Source: Marchantia polymorpha subsp. ruderalis | Taxonomy: Eukaryota > Streptophyta > Marchantiopsida > Marchantiales > Marchantiaceae | Assembly (NCBI GenBank): GCA_037833965.1 | Contig: AP031351.1 | Span: forward strand, 24,502,501-24,566,500 | Direction of reading: 5' to 3' | DNA length: 64,000 nt | In this document: positions 27,451 to 40,220 of the stretch, in pieces | Numbering within the stretch: the first letter of the stretch is position 1 | Layout of the letters: each line of letters begins with the position of its first letter | Position numbers and translations under genes: made by a program | Notes under the pieces: generated by a model | Told to the model about the DNA's origin: nothing | Seen by the model: the letters and a program-made list of their open reading frames with translations, nothing else | The model's database searches: none

Positions 27451-29205
27451 TCGCGATACCGCGAGTGCCATGATTAGATTTGTCGGCATTGACATAAGAA
27501 CTGCATACAGAAAATCATTCAGCTCAACTTTTTAACGCTGCTCTGGGAGGCAGAGAAAGACAACTCCACTCGCTCGATCTGCGAAAAGAAAATAGGAAAG
27601 CACCCGACGCTCCTTTACTCCTCGAAACGGCACGTAAAGTCGAAGTCCAAAATATGGAGAAAATAATTGGCTCCAAGATGTCTCGCGACGTCTGACTTGC
27701 TCTTCGAAGAATGCACGACGTCACGTGACGACGACCGTGACTCGGCCTCCCGCCCGCCCGGACTCCGGAATGTGCGGGAATGACTGAGCATTCATTTTTC
27801 CGGTACACGCAAATCATTCCACGTCTCCGTTTCCCAGTGCACAGAGGGGGGCGTGTCTGTATCGACCGACCGGTCGGTCGCCTCTTCCGAGGCATGGTTA
27901 AAGCGTGGTTAAGGCCTGATGGGTGTTGCAAGTTAAGCACGAGTCGGGATGACTGGACGGGGCTGGGCTTGACTCGGGTGGGCGAGCGAACCCATCTCAT
28001 ATCAGCGCACGAACCCGCGTTGCGTCTGCACTCGACTGTCGACGGCCTCGGACCCCACTGCAGCATGTTGTCGATGTTCCAGAGAAGAGCAGCCCGTGTC
28101 GAGGAGAATCTTGTGGCGACGGTGATCGGCTAGCGCGGCACGAGAAGCAAGGAAAGATTGGGCCGAATTGGGAAGGAAGAGGATTGCGCAGCAGAGAAGT
28201 CGCTCGAATTTTTGGACGCGAAAGGGTTTGGTAGTTTTGGGTTTAGGGATAGATAGGTGGCCGGTCATGGTGCGGATGTTCGACCTTTTCTGATTCCTCC
28301 CCGACTTCCCTCATGTTGCTGCTGTAGTGCGTCGTGTGTCCACCCCGTGGCTGCTGTGTTTGTGTTGTCTTCTTTCCGGCTTCGAGTGTGATCGGCTGCC
28401 CGGTGCCCGCTCGCCCGTGAGGGAGCTGAGCACAATACCAACGACGGCACGGACTCGCAGGAATAGGTGCGGCAGAGCGGAGACGACCAGGTGCCAGTAA
28501 GGTGGGTTTCCGTGTGTATGATGCTGTTGGAATCGCGAGTGTGTTTCTGTTGTGGGTGGTGGGAGGTAAAATTGCCACTTCTTTGGGGAGAGGTTGCACT
28601 TGTACAGTGCTTCTGCGTGAGTCGAGGACAGTGTAGCCACGGGAGATTGAGAGACTCCACTTGTACCTACTGGGGTGAATTAGTAGTATTTTGAGAGATT
28701 GGTGCAAAAGAGGAAGGATTTCGCGCGTATTTGTGAGTTTTGAATGTGGGGTCTCGTCTGCATGGAATTTTTTTTTGGTACAGGAAGCACGGACTGCACC
28801 CGCACTCATACGCGAAGAAAGGATTTTTGTTCCGGAGCTCTAGCTTGTACGAGGTGGTCATGAAAAACTCGACGTTGCTCATAAATTTTGAAGCTGAGCT
28901 GCACTTGAGGGTAATCCGGTTTCGCTCACCGGCAGCAAATGCATTTTTGGCGCAAGAGAATGGCAGTTGAAGAACTTCAGAGGGCGGGAAGCAGGGCGCG
29001 GGGCAGACCCTAACGGTAGACTGCCTGGTCTGATAGTTGTGGGAAGGGTGTCGTGTCCCACTTCACTCTTATGTAGATAGACGAGGTTTGGCAGTGCAGG
29101 ACGCTAGGAAGGTTTAGGGTTCAAGTTGGAGGTGGAATTTTTCCCCCCGATTAAAGACAATCATTCACTCTGGCCGAGAGACATTTTCTTCGAGTTCCAA
29201 TTGGG
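27451..29205 (+). promoter_or_regulatory. CpG-rich promoter and leader of the trihelix gene
   Basis: G+C rises sharply from about 27.5 kb. The block contains an 18-base perfect palindrome at 27863-27880 and many overlapping, mutually incompatible frames, as expected of GC-rich non-coding DNA. It ends at the trihelix start codon at 29206. The same arrangement (GC-rich block directly before a start codon) is seen at the EH, MEMO1 and RCI2 genes. Confidence 0.5.
27863..27880. promoter_or_regulatory. 18-bp perfect palindrome upstream of the trihelix gene
   Basis: The sequence CGACCGACCGGTCGGTCG equals its own reverse complement. It lies about 1.3 kb upstream of the trihelix start codon. A dimeric transcription factor site is possible, but no named element is matched. 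Confidence 0.6.
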
Positions 29206-31754
29206 ATGACAAGTGAGGAGGTCGCTATGGCGGATCCTCGCGCCATAGTACAGGTGAACGACGATCAAAGTAAGGAAATAGACGACGATGTCCTCTATGG
29301 GGATCCCGAAGGATCCAGGAATGGCCGTACTTATAAGAAGAGCAACTGGACCCCTGCTGAGATGGTAATATTGCAGGCCGCTAGAAGGGAGGATTTTGAC
29401 CGGCAAAACAAGGGTGGTTTGAAAGAAAAGAAGAAGACAGCTGTAGAAAGATGGCAGTGGATCGAAGACTACTGCTGGGCGCAAGGAGTGTTAAAGAGTG
29501 CACAACAGTGTCAGGATAAGTGGGAACTTTTAGCATCGGAGTTCAAAAAGGTCAATGACTATGAGAAAAATATACCGAGTGGTCAAAGATCGTACTGGGA
29601 GATGTTAGGGGACGAAAGGAAGAAGCATAGACTTCCTCGAAATTTTTACAAAGAGGTCTTCCAAGCACTTACGGAATGGTACAACAAGAGCAAAGCAGCA
29701 GACCCAGGAGAACTTGCAGTGGACACGTCGACCCCAGCACCGATCTTGCGCATTGGTAAGTTTGTGTTCGCACAGAAGTTTCTAGTGAAGAATTTCGTTG
29801 CCAGAAGTAAACTGAGGAAAGGCTAGCATTCTAGCGTGGGGAAGATGTTGCGTTTATAATGTTTGAGGCAGGCAGCAAACACTTTTCCAAACCTAATCTT
29901 CTGGAGTCAATATCCTTCAATACCTCTCTTTAAGTATTAACTTGACACCATCTGTGTATTGAAGTAACTTACCCACGTGCAAGTGCTATCAGGCTAGCCT
30001 ATTTTCCATAGGTATCCGAACTTATCTTATTTAGAGTGAGTTTCCCCACAGTAAGAGATATCTTCTCAACTCTCAAGTTCTTATCATTTACCTCCTACTT
30101 CTCTCATGTCTTTTCCAGCTGCTTATTTATTTCACACTAGCACCTCACAACCAGGGTGCGGGGTCTATGGTCTCGGGCTGTGACATGCACATCTTTGAAT
30201 ACTGCCTAGTGCACTATTATAGAAGTTGCAACTGGCAACCCTCAGTCTATCGAATATTCTTTTCTCACAAACAGGAATCAGGAATGCTGCAGACTAGTAT
30301 CTATCACTGCAGTGACCATGGAGCTCGTGTGTCTCAGCCTTACTGTATAATAGAACCACGTATACTAGGGAGGGCACAATGGTTTCCATCGTAAACTTAT
30401 TGGATGTGCTGGACAATTTACCATGGGACTGAAGTCTAATGTGTTGTGTTTAGAAATCAGGTCAGAAAAGTTTAGCAACCTGGAATTAGACAATTTCTGA
30501 AAGGTTCTGATTACCTTGATCTTGCAGTCGTCATACTTCTGTCTTTTGTGACTATGTTATTCTGTAAATTGGGATGATATATCGTCAGCCAAGACACCTG
30601 ACTGTATGTGTGCAGTTTATCTTATTACTAGCAGTTTCTATCGAGGGCACTGGTTTTCCAGTTGGAATTGTGAATGCCTTTGTCGAAAACCGAATGAAGT
30701 AAATACTCATGCGTGCCAAGAACGATGAACCAGGCTCCTCTTTTAGCACAAAAGGGGCCCACAAAATTACACGTTTTGTTTACTATCCTGTTTCAGTTGG
30801 ACTGGAGGTGAAACCCAGCTCAAGTCTTATGCGGGAACCCGGGAGAAAGAGTTATGACCTGACTTTATGTAGCTTAGTATACCCTTTCTATTCCTTGTAA
30901 TCGTGTGAGCTTCTAATGCCCCTCGTCCATCCTGGATTGTGGGTGGACTTAGCTTCGTACATTTATATATCTCTCAAGCGTACTACCGATATACCTCTAA
31001 CGTTTGCGTTTCTTTATTGTAACTTCGCAAATCTTCAGACCCTGATTGAGTTGATTCGAAGCTTTTGTGGATAGCAGTTCCTTGAACTAGTACATGGCCA
31101 CTCTCCATGATCGTGCCATTTTATTCAAAAGGACGATATACATATATTGACCGCAAACAGCTCGTGATAATAAGTTGAATAGAAGTATGTGGTTTCTCTG
31201 GACGTCAAATCAAATGAAATGGCAGGAGCCTTTAAACTATCAGATATGAGTTAAGGAACACGTTTTATTTTCACATCACGCAGGCTTATTATGCCATTAG
31301 TTTTGCACTTATGCTCTTGACTAACACGGGTGGTAATAAACTGAAGTTATTTGTAGCATGCTCCTATGGATCTGATGCAGGAGCAGGAGGAAGTCCAGAC
31401 AACACAGCTGGAAGCAATGGGGAGTTTTCGGATTCGGAAGGTGATGACGCGGAGAATGCCAATGGACCCAGTACCCTGAGGAAGAGAAAGTTGTTGCCGA
31501 AGTCCTCAGACAGAATGGCTCCGATCCTGGAGAGAAACAACAAGAAAGTGGTGGATGCTATGATGGAATCAGAAGAACGGAAGGACAAGCGCCACAAGGA
31601 AGATATGGAAATGGAGAAGGTTAAACTTAAATTCGAGAAAGAGAAGTTCAGGGGCACGATGGAGCTTGGAAGTGGTTATATCAGCGCATTGAACAACATT
31701 GGAGAGGGTTTAAAGCAACTGAGTGCTGCCCTGCAGGCAAGCCGACAGCCATAG
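29206..31754 (+). CDS. Trihelix (MYB/SANT-like) transcription factor
   Basis: Two exons: 29206-29755 and 31381-31754, giving 307 residues. The donor is ATTG|GTAAGT. The acceptor at 31379-31380 (GATGCAG) keeps phase. An alternative in-phase acceptor 24 bases earlier (31355-31356, TTTGTAG) would add eight residues. Residues about 41-160 form the trihelix DNA-binding domain: SNWTPAEMVIL begins helix 1, then ERWQWIEDYCWAQG, then QCQDKWELLASEFKKVNDYE, and the conserved SYWEML...ERKKHRLPRNF...EVFQALTEW end. Spaced Trp residues (48, 83, 85, 106) form the usual core. The C-terminal half has an acidic Ser/Asp/Glu stretch, a basic RKRK patch likely to be a nuclear signal, and a Lys/Glu-rich coiled coil (about 240-285) for dimerisation. 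Family members bind GT elements in the nucleus. The subfamily and target genes cannot be read here. Confidence 0.88.
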
Positions 31755-33330
31755 ATTTTGGGAGCCGTCTCTTTTTCACTTTTAGAGATGTAGATACAAC
31801 CTTTCCTATATGGTCATCACATCCATTTGTAAGGTATATTTAGAGAAGCACTCATGCTCACGAAGATCTTCCAACTTAGGTGTAGAGAGGGGCTTGACAC
31901 TTTTAGGTCCATTGAGCCTTAGTGCTTGTGGAATAGTGGCTTGCTATTGTGCATTATTGGGCTTGAGTTCTTCAAATGTCGCTTTGTTTCTTCCTCCTGG
32001 AGTTCTACTTAGGACGTGGAACTCATCTGGAACTCTCTGAAAGTTTTGTGCAGCTCACATTTCTCCTGACCTTTCAACATCTACTGGGTTCCCTGTTCCA
32101 CTTCATAGCTATCCAATTTCACACAGGAAATAACGGAGCATCCTTAGAGGGATGCTCCGTTCTGCATGTTTAGGCCATGGGACGAACAAGTCCTCCTATT
32201 TTGTCGCCAATGAGAAAGAGAAGTAGGTCGAGAGAACCCTGTGACCTCTACTTTGAAAGAAGGTGCTCTCTTACCTTTAGAGTAGTGTGGTTGCGTGCGT
32301 TGGCGAGGTTATGGCCTAGGAACGAAGTTCGCTTATTGTATAAGGTTCAGAACTTCAATTGAGTGCAGATTCCAGTTCCTCAGAGCTAGTCATCGCATGC
32401 GCAGGATTGTAAGGATGCGCAGTTTATCTGCTTTCCATCTCTTTCTAACGCATGCAAAGAGGGTTGAGCTCTCGCGTAGGCTAGACAATCTTAGATTTCT
32501 CAACGTGGTTCCCATAGTAAATGTGATAAGTAGTTATTTAGTAACTCTAGTCCAACCTCTTTGTTTTGGACAGTTCCACAAATTTGGATCCTGTAAGAAT
32601 CAATTTTTGTGTCCATCAAAGACGGGAAACTTTCTCATTTTTTACTCTATGTATTGGACTGACTTCATTCTCTCTATACTTGTTTGCCTTCCATTGCTGA
32701 GTATATTTCATTCATCGCTACTCGCTTAAAGTCTTGTGCATTCTCAGTCGAGGTAAATGCCAAAACGGAGAAGAGCTTTGGATACCACGTGCACTTTTGG
32801 GTACTATTTACTTTGTTCCACCTGGATAGGTTCATATTTTGATACTGCTTTACGAAGAGTGTTCAAGTGGCAAATGGCTTCGTTCTACTTTTCTGCACAC
32901 CAACCACGTGGTATTTCAGAGGTTTTGCAGATACTGGAGTAAGTTTTCACCCTGATTGGTTGCATTCATGAGTGCTTTAACATTCACATCTGTCATCCAC
33001 GATTGTCGGGGAGAATCTGGCCAACTGGGAATCAGAAAATATCGATTTCTCCTCCCGTGATCCGCGGTTGCTTAAGCGCAAACCGACCACGCATGTGTTC
33101 AGTACACCTTTCCATCTGTTTAGAGTTTTCCACATCGGTGACCAAACATTTCGCTGGATTACACACCAGTACGTAGAATCTAAATTTACAGGCGAGAAGA
33201 ATATCACGAAACAAACGTCGGAACTCACAAGCTCCCACTACTGTTCTTCACCGAATTGCTGTAAGTTCAGAGAGCGACGAAGGGCACCAAAACCTGCTCC
33301 TGAAGTCTAGATGCATGATAAGAAATTACG
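31755..33330 (+). other. 3' flank of the trihelix gene, no further gene recognised
   Basis: Medium-GC DNA following the trihelix stop. Open frames of up to 144 codons (for example 32295-32729, +) have no family motif and are overlapped by other frames. It contains a perfect stem-loop at 32132-32161. Some of it is probably 3' untranslated region. Confidence 0.45.
32132..32161. repeat. Perfect 12-bp stem-loop
   Basis: Left arm AACGGAGCATCC (32132-32143), six-base loop TTAGAG, right arm GGATGCTCCGTT (32150-32161). It lies about 380 bases after the trihelix stop codon, so it may sit in the 3' untranslated region. The stem is too short for a microRNA precursor. Confidence 0.85.
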
Positions 33331-36300
33331 CTCATGTTGGTGATTTTGAATATTGGTGCAATGTTGGGGATCCTTACTACTAAAGCCCATATGTCAAATA
33401 CTTATTTTTTAGCAAACCTAATAAAACTTAATGACATGCAGTGATTTGCACATAAGACTGCTTATGATTGAATTCGTACATAAGTAACCATACATAGCAT
33501 TCTACATTTTCTCAGGTGCTTTCCTCTTTATCACTAAAAGTAGGTGCACGTTTTCGGAACTTATTCTTCCAGTACCAACTTCCTACAACCACGCTGTTAG
33601 ATCATCACGTGCTTTAACACTAAGAGTCACAGCTTTTATAAATTATTGTTATTGGAAATGGATATGTTTAAGGTATAACCTTATTTTCACGAAGAGTCAC
33701 TAGATCTTAAATTATTGTTATTGGAAAGAGACAGTTAAAAATAAATCTTTATTTGCCATAGTTCATTATCCATTGATAGATGTAAAGAGTTGAATCTAAA
33801 AGATATAATTAATTTTCCTGGTTTAGGGCGTGTTCACTCTTGAACTGATTACACTCACATTGTGGATGATGTTTAATGAATAAATCAATGACAATCTTAT
33901 ACGCTTTAGGACTAATGTGTCAAAGTGTAGGTCATGCTATACTTTGGTCATTTTTTCACATTTCAACTTCTAAAAGGATGCGTTAAATTCTACAGATTAC
34001 TTACACTTTCCCGAAGTGATTTTAGGATCCGGAAACTCTATGTCCGACCGTATAATTATGAAACCCAAACAAAACACTTGACTTATTACATGTATTGATC
34101 TACTAGAAAATCCTAAACTTCTTACTCTACTCTTATATTGCTAACCACTAACCTACTTTGCATGTTTATCACGCTTATAGCCTTCAATTGAAAGATCGTG
34201 TAACTCTTTGCTTTTATCGAAATTTGAGTTATGGCTTTATATTTAGCATGGAAAGTCATAGCTTTTTGAATAAATTGATATGGAGTTAAGAATGAAAACT
34301 GTGAATGAAACTTGCCGCATTTATATTCTTATGAAATGACTGTTCGTTCCTCTTTCTAAATTTGTTGTTAAATATCCAATTTTTTGTTCCTCTATCTAAT
34401 ATGTGATTGCATAAAGATTCATCTTCAAAATCTATGTGGATGTATGATCACGCTATCCATCACTTGATTTATTGTAAAATATTATGCATCTTGACTTTTA
34501 CAATAAAGTTGGATAATGATGATATAAGATATGTAAATTTTTAATTTTAATCTTATATCAACAATGGTCTTTTCTATCAGTTAGATACTTCATTTCAACA
34601 TATTTGACCTTACTACTCGATTAAATTATACATTTTTGCAAAGTAAAATTTTAACTAATAGATTCATCACCAAGTGTAAACATATATACAATAATAGATT
34701 TAATTTTATTTATAATTAACATAGGCTAACAAGGATTTGACATTGTTCAATTAACCATCAAATAAAGTTATAACCCTTATTACTCTTCAATTATATAAAA
34801 AAATACTTCTTGGTTTTTCAATACAAATTTTATGATTTTACCTTATACATGCTCATCTTATCCATAATTAGAGCAATATCATGACCAACACATACCTTCA
34901 ATACATGAAAATGTCTCCTAACTTAACACTGTAAGTTTTGGAAATTTTTGTTTTCTCAATGTACATTTTATTTCAATCATTTTGGAATGTGATTTTAGAC
35001 TAGTTCGATTTTCTAAAAATTTATCATATTAAACACACACGTTGAATGTTGTGAATTTGACTTAATCACAATATTTTTCCTTTGAATTGTCATATCTAAT
35101 TATCATTTTATTTTTTAATGCACATATAGATTAATTCTTAAACATCTATCAACATTGTTATTTTTATCGAGTTAAAAAAGAAAAAGGATGAGGGAATATC
35201 ATCATTTTATATTATCTCTCATCAAAACACTTACAGTTGTATTGTAATTTTTTTTTGTTTATTGCAATAGTTCATGTGACAATGACTTCAACAAAACAAA
35301 ATGAACTCAAGAGAGAGGAAATTTTTAAAATATTAAAGGTAAATCATAAAATTATAACTTAATCCAAGATTTTCTACAATTTTGAATTTTACTCTTCAAA
35401 GAGCAATTTATTATGTATGACAACTCCAAGAGATGAATACATGACTCAATATACTCAAATTGTAGAGTGAATTGTTAGACGTATACATTTTTTACAATAT
35501 CAAAAATTGTAAATGAACCATAATAATAATCCATTTATGATCTTTATAATTGATAAGTAAATCAAGCTTGAAGTACATTCATATTTCTTTCAAAGAAAAT
35601 TTAACTGTTGTAGTTAAAAGTGTAAGATTTATGTGTAACATCTTGACAACCTCCCATTATGTAGGTTGCCTTGGAGTTTTCTTTCTTTTAAAACATTATC
35701 AACACGTTTATATAATTTCTATGTAACATATTAAATAAAACCTTTTTCTTATCCAGCTTGTGAAAACAACCACTTTGTTTTATTGAATCCTGAAGACTGC
35801 ATCTTGTATTGTTTGTTTGAATGTATTATATATTATACATTTATTCATAAATATTTGAAATAACCATTTGATTTAAATTCATTAAATATGATTATGTTTT
35901 TTTGGTTTTATATGCAGATAACTAAAAATTTCTATCATTTAATTATTTTATTCAAATTAATTATGTGCAAAAGTCAAACTTATATATTAAAAAAAATATA
36001 TTATCAAATGAATCTACAATGAACTATCGATGTTAAGTTAAAATTTTACTGTAGACTTAATTAGCACTTCATATCTTTATTCTATATGATAAGAATATTT
36101 TATTCATTCAAAATATATTTATTGAACAAAAAAAGTTGAATTGTTTATATATATAAATATATATATATATCTGTTAAATATATCAAAAACCTTCTATTAC
36201 AAATATATAGTTGCAACAGTAAGTTCGACTTGATAGATATATTAACTTAACATAGATATATCTAGATATCATTTTAATTATTCATGTTAGACGTTGCAGA

Positions 36301-37360
36301 AGTCCTATGACCTATAGTCCATCTTAAAACATAGAACAATCATCCACTATATAAACAATGATAAAGTATTCATCCTAGAAGCTTCAGAAGTCATATACCC
36401 TCTAGTCTATAAAAAAAACATGGGATAATAATCCACAATAATGATACAGTTTTTTGTTTTGTCCGAAGAGTATAGATTACCAACTGCAATAGCTATTAGT
36501 ATGTTCTGTAAGTCACTAAACAGGAGATCATGTTAGTGACGTAAAAGTTATGGCCAATATATCTTGAAATACTGAAATTATGATAATCTTAATATGTGTG
36601 ATTTGAGGTTCAAGAGCCAACATATTACAGATCTTCAAGATGGCTGATAACTCATCCTCGAACTAGGTGATTTACATATTTAGCAAATATGAAACCATGC
36701 ACATGCGAAATGTATATGGTAACCCTTGCATACGCGATTAGTGGTATAATAATATAATATTTCAAATGAAATTATGTAAACAAAAAATATTATCATATTA
36801 CACATGCACTTCACTTTCTGTTGGTAGCTAATTTCCAACCATATACATATAAAATATTAATGAGATTGAGCTAAAAAACTTCTCATATGATATTCACAAG
36901 CTAAATTACATAATGTGAATTGAAATCTGTTTCATAAGTTGTTATTCACATCAAACAATCACATTTAATTGATGCATAGTTGTGCATAAGTATTCATCTT
37001 ATTTGATTTTCTTTTTTATCTATGTGCTCCAATGACCTAAACATACACATCACAGGTCAATATAATCGTAGAATAATATGTACTATTGATTTATAGACTA
37101 GATCAACATTTTACGTCTTCATCGTTTGACAGTTTTATCTTAGTTCTATTGGCATGTTATCAATAACTAATGTCTGACTATATGTTGATATTTTTTTGGC
37201 ATATATATATTGATAATTCTTTTACACACGTTTTACCCAAAGTGCTGGCTTTTTTTTACCAAAAATAGAAAAACTAATGTATTATCATCTCATCTTTGAT
37301 TGCTTGCCATTTCTTTCGTGTTTTGTTGTCTTTTGGCTTCAGTGTTATTATTGTGCAAAT
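33331..37360. other. AT-rich gene desert
   Basis: About four kilobases of AT-rich sequence with no open frame worth reporting on either strand. It includes a TA-rich simple repeat at about 36146-36172. No terminal repeats or protein motifs are readable. Confidence 0.75.
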
Positions 37361-38400
37361 CCTAGTCCTTAATCGCGACTCCTTTCTCGCTCCATAATAG
37401 ATTTCAGTTTAGTTTTGAAGATGTTCTCGTAAGAGTGATACCTTTCCCAGAAGAACATTCAACGTCCAATTGTTCGATGCGAAGGAGTGGGAGTGGCAAA
37501 CATTAGGGTTCAGTAAAGTCTGCGAAACGGAGGTGAGATTGTCGAGAAATCGGTGAGGAATTTCTATCGGGGTGCCGGGATATCGATAATTTTGAAGCCG
37601 TGTTAGATATGGACTTGACAGGTTGTGATTCGCACGGATTAGAATTTCTCTTGGTTTTCCCGAAGTGCGAGAAGGCTGCGTATCTTCCTATCAAATTGAC
37701 AGCGCTGCTGAATTCTTGAGCTGGATTCGAGTGGATGGAAGGAATCGCACGCCACAAACTGAAGGCAGGTAAGTAAATGCAATTTTCACCATAGATTTTT
37801 GTCACGGTTCAGTGGACCATTCGTTTTGTCAGGCCTTTCGGCTGCCATTTCTACCTTCTGAGTGGAATGAATGAATGGAATGGGTGATCTTGAATGAGTT
37901 CTTTTTGTTTAATCTCAACATTTTCGCAGCACAGGATTCTGGGGCTGATCAGGCTGTAGGCTTCATGGATTTAGAACTTCTTAACGGGGGGAGAAATTGT
38001 AGCATTGTGTGCAACGTTAAGACTGTGATTGAGCTCCTGTAAAAGAAGGAACGTTTTTCCAGTTTCCTCGAAGTCGAACAGTCTTCGAGAATGGGGATCC
38101 AAGCATTTGTGCGACTTTGCACGCGTTTTCTTGAGGTTTTTTGTTAGATAATCGTATGTCATTTTCATTTTTTCACTCTATGCTGGTTATTCTGTAGTAG
38201 GCCCTATTTCGGTGACAATCGTGGAATATTGAAGGTCCTCAGCTGGAGCTTCCTCTGCTTGCGGTTGGCTGTACTGTACCCGCGTTATTTCTCAAATGTT
38301 TCCCCCTTTGTGAATGTGACAGTAGACCTCAAGTGAAGAGAGTCGGGTGCATCGCACTTCTTAATTTCTCATTTGAGAAAGTGTTCCAAGGAGAAACACA
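37361..38400 (+). promoter_or_regulatory. Promoter and 5' leader of the MFAP1 gene, with a possible leader intron
   Basis: Composition changes from AT-rich to medium GC at about 37.36 kb. GCAG|GTAAGT at 37769 and TTTTCGCAG| at 37929 would make a 161-base intron in the 5' untranslated region. Short upstream ATGs occur in the leader, for example one at about 37964 opening a frame of roughly 25 codons. These are splice-site and ATG readings only; transcript data are not available to me. Confidence 0.45.
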
Positions 38401-40220
38401 ATGTCGGTGGCAGCGGGTGTCAGTGATGCCGCCATTACGGTGAGAGAGAAGTTGAGGGGAAAAATTGGACAAACGAAGGTAAAACGGTACTGGCCAGGAA
38501 AAGCCCCTGAATGGGCTGACGAAGTTGAGGAGGAGGTAGACGTCAAAGCCCCCAGGTCGGTAGCGTCATTGAGGGCGGATTTGGAAAAAGCGTTTCCTTT
38601 AAAAGAAGAGGCGGACTTGGCTGCGAAAGATGATCCTCGTCTCCGACGTCTAGCAGAGTCTCGTAGAGATAGAGATGAAGCTGTTGCGAGGCATAGGCAA
38701 ATCAGACAGGCCGAACTTGTATCAACCAGGGAGGAAGAGAGGAAGGCCGCAGAAGCTGCTGAGCTCGAAGAAGAAGAAGATGATGATGCCATTGAGGAGA
38801 GGAGGAGAAAAATCAGGGAGAAACTCTTACAGAGGCAGAGGGAGGATGACATTGCAATGGAAGAAGAGGAAGAGGAGGAGGAAGATGAGGAGGAGGAATC
38901 GGAGTATGAAACCGATTCAGAGGAAGAGTTCGGAGGTATTGCCATGGTAAAGCCTGTATTTGTGCCGAAAGCTGAAAGAGAGACTATCGCAGAAAGGGAG
39001 AAATTAGAAGCAGAGGAGAAAGCATTCCAAGATTCTATGAAGAAGAAGTTGGAAGATAGGAAGGTCGAAACTAAACAAATTATTGTAGAGGTAATAAAGC
39101 AGGAAGAGGAGATTGAGAAGAACAGGGACGCAGAGGGTGACGGAGGTGAAATCGATACCGATGATGAAACTAATGAAGCAGAAGAGTATGAAGCCTGGAA
39201 AGCCAGGGAAATTGCCAGGATAAAGAGGGATAGGGAAGACAGGGAGGCCATGGTTAAAGAGAAAGAGGAAATCGAAAAGCTTAGAAACATGACCGAGGAG
39301 GAACGCAGAGAGTGGGAGCGGAAAAATCCCAAGCCCCTCGTGGCAGCAAAGAAGAAATGGAAGTTTATGCAGAAATACTATCACAAGGGTGCCTTCTTTC
39401 AATCAGGGTCTGACGACAGAGCAGCCGCTTCCTCCGATGACATTTTTAGGAGAGATTTCTCAGCACCTACCGGGGAGGATAAAATGGACAAGACAATATT
39501 GCCCAAGGTCATGCAAGTCAAGCACTTTGGACGAAGTGGCCGCACCAAGTGGACTCATCTCGTTGCCGAGGACACTACTCAATGGGACAATCCGTGCGTA
39601 TTCTTTTTCCTCTCCCTTCCTTCAGCTCTCTTCCTTTTCCAGATTGCAAGCCTTGTTTGAAGAGAGACGATGTGTTGGATGTTATTTTCAGCAGGTTCAC
39701 GCCCTCTATAACTACATGACCACTGTACTGAAAGGCCCAGTACAGTTCACACAGTTATAAACACAGGGAATATTAAAAGTAAGAACAAAATGGAATTCTT
39801 AGTGCATGTCAAAGGTGGAAGACCATCGCCCCTAACGCTAAAATGTAAATGAAGTAGCAAATCTCATGGGGCCTTATGTGAAGTGGCTTGAGGAATGTAA
39901 TGATCAATGTTTGCATCGAACTTTACGGACATACATTGATACGTGTGCATAACGTTTAGCTACTTTGGCTGGTTTACTGGTTGTTTTCTCGGTTACTACA
40001 AATAGTATCGCGTGAATGGACGTATATTATTGCCTGATTGAGGGAACTACTACATTCATACAATATGTCAGTGTAACGAGCGTGCGTGTGTATGGATTGC
40101 AGATGGACGTACAATGATCCACTTAGGGCGAAATACAACAGCAAAATGGCAGGCATGAACAGGCCGATCACGAAACCTCAGGGCAGCAAGAAACTGAAAG
40201 ATTGGGAGCAGCAAAACTAG
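38401..40220 (+). CDS. MFAP1: MFAP1-type spliceosomal protein
   Basis: Two exons: 38401-39593 and 40103-40220, GT-AG, phase 2, giving 436 residues, the size expected for plant MFAP1. The N-terminus has TKVKRYWPGKAPEWADE, a short motif typical of the family. A long Glu/Arg/Lys-rich region with an acidic run (about 155-175) and helical, coiled segments follows. The conserved C-terminal part includes KPVFVPKAERETI, EEYEAWKAREIARIKRDRE, KKWKFMQKYYHKGAFF, KVMQVKHFGRSGRTKWTHL and EDTTQWDNPW. The second exon completes it with NDPLRAKYNSKMAGM and a basic tail. In animals and yeast-like systems MFAP1 is a nuclear component of the spliceosomal B complex. The old name (microfibrillar-associated) is misleading. 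The single long first exon makes the frame certain. The intron is 509 bases. Confidence 0.94.

Noticed and set aside
27890..27965. 5S rRNA-like words (AGTTAAGCACG and GGGATGACTGG)
   Set aside because: The spacing between the two words is far too short for the 5S internal promoter, and neither the 5' nor the 3' end of 5S rRNA is present. It is treated as chance similarity.
27524..28809. Long minus-strand frames of 180 and 188 codons in the trihelix promoter block
   Set aside because: Several incompatible long frames overlap in both directions, as expected in CpG-rich non-coding DNA. No motif was recognised.
32132..32161. Stem-loop considered as a microRNA precursor
   Set aside because: The paired arm is only 12 bases, too short for a 21-nt miRNA duplex, and it matches no known plant miRNA that I recognise.
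32295..32729. 144-codon plus-strand frame after the trihelix gene
   Set aside because: Composition is random-like with many Phe, Leu and Arg, no motif is present, and there is no plausible link to the trihelix exons.
38361..39332. 323-codon minus-strand frame opposite MFAP1
   Set aside because: It is a Ser/Phe-rich shadow of the Glu/Lys-rich MFAP1 coding strand, with no independent support.
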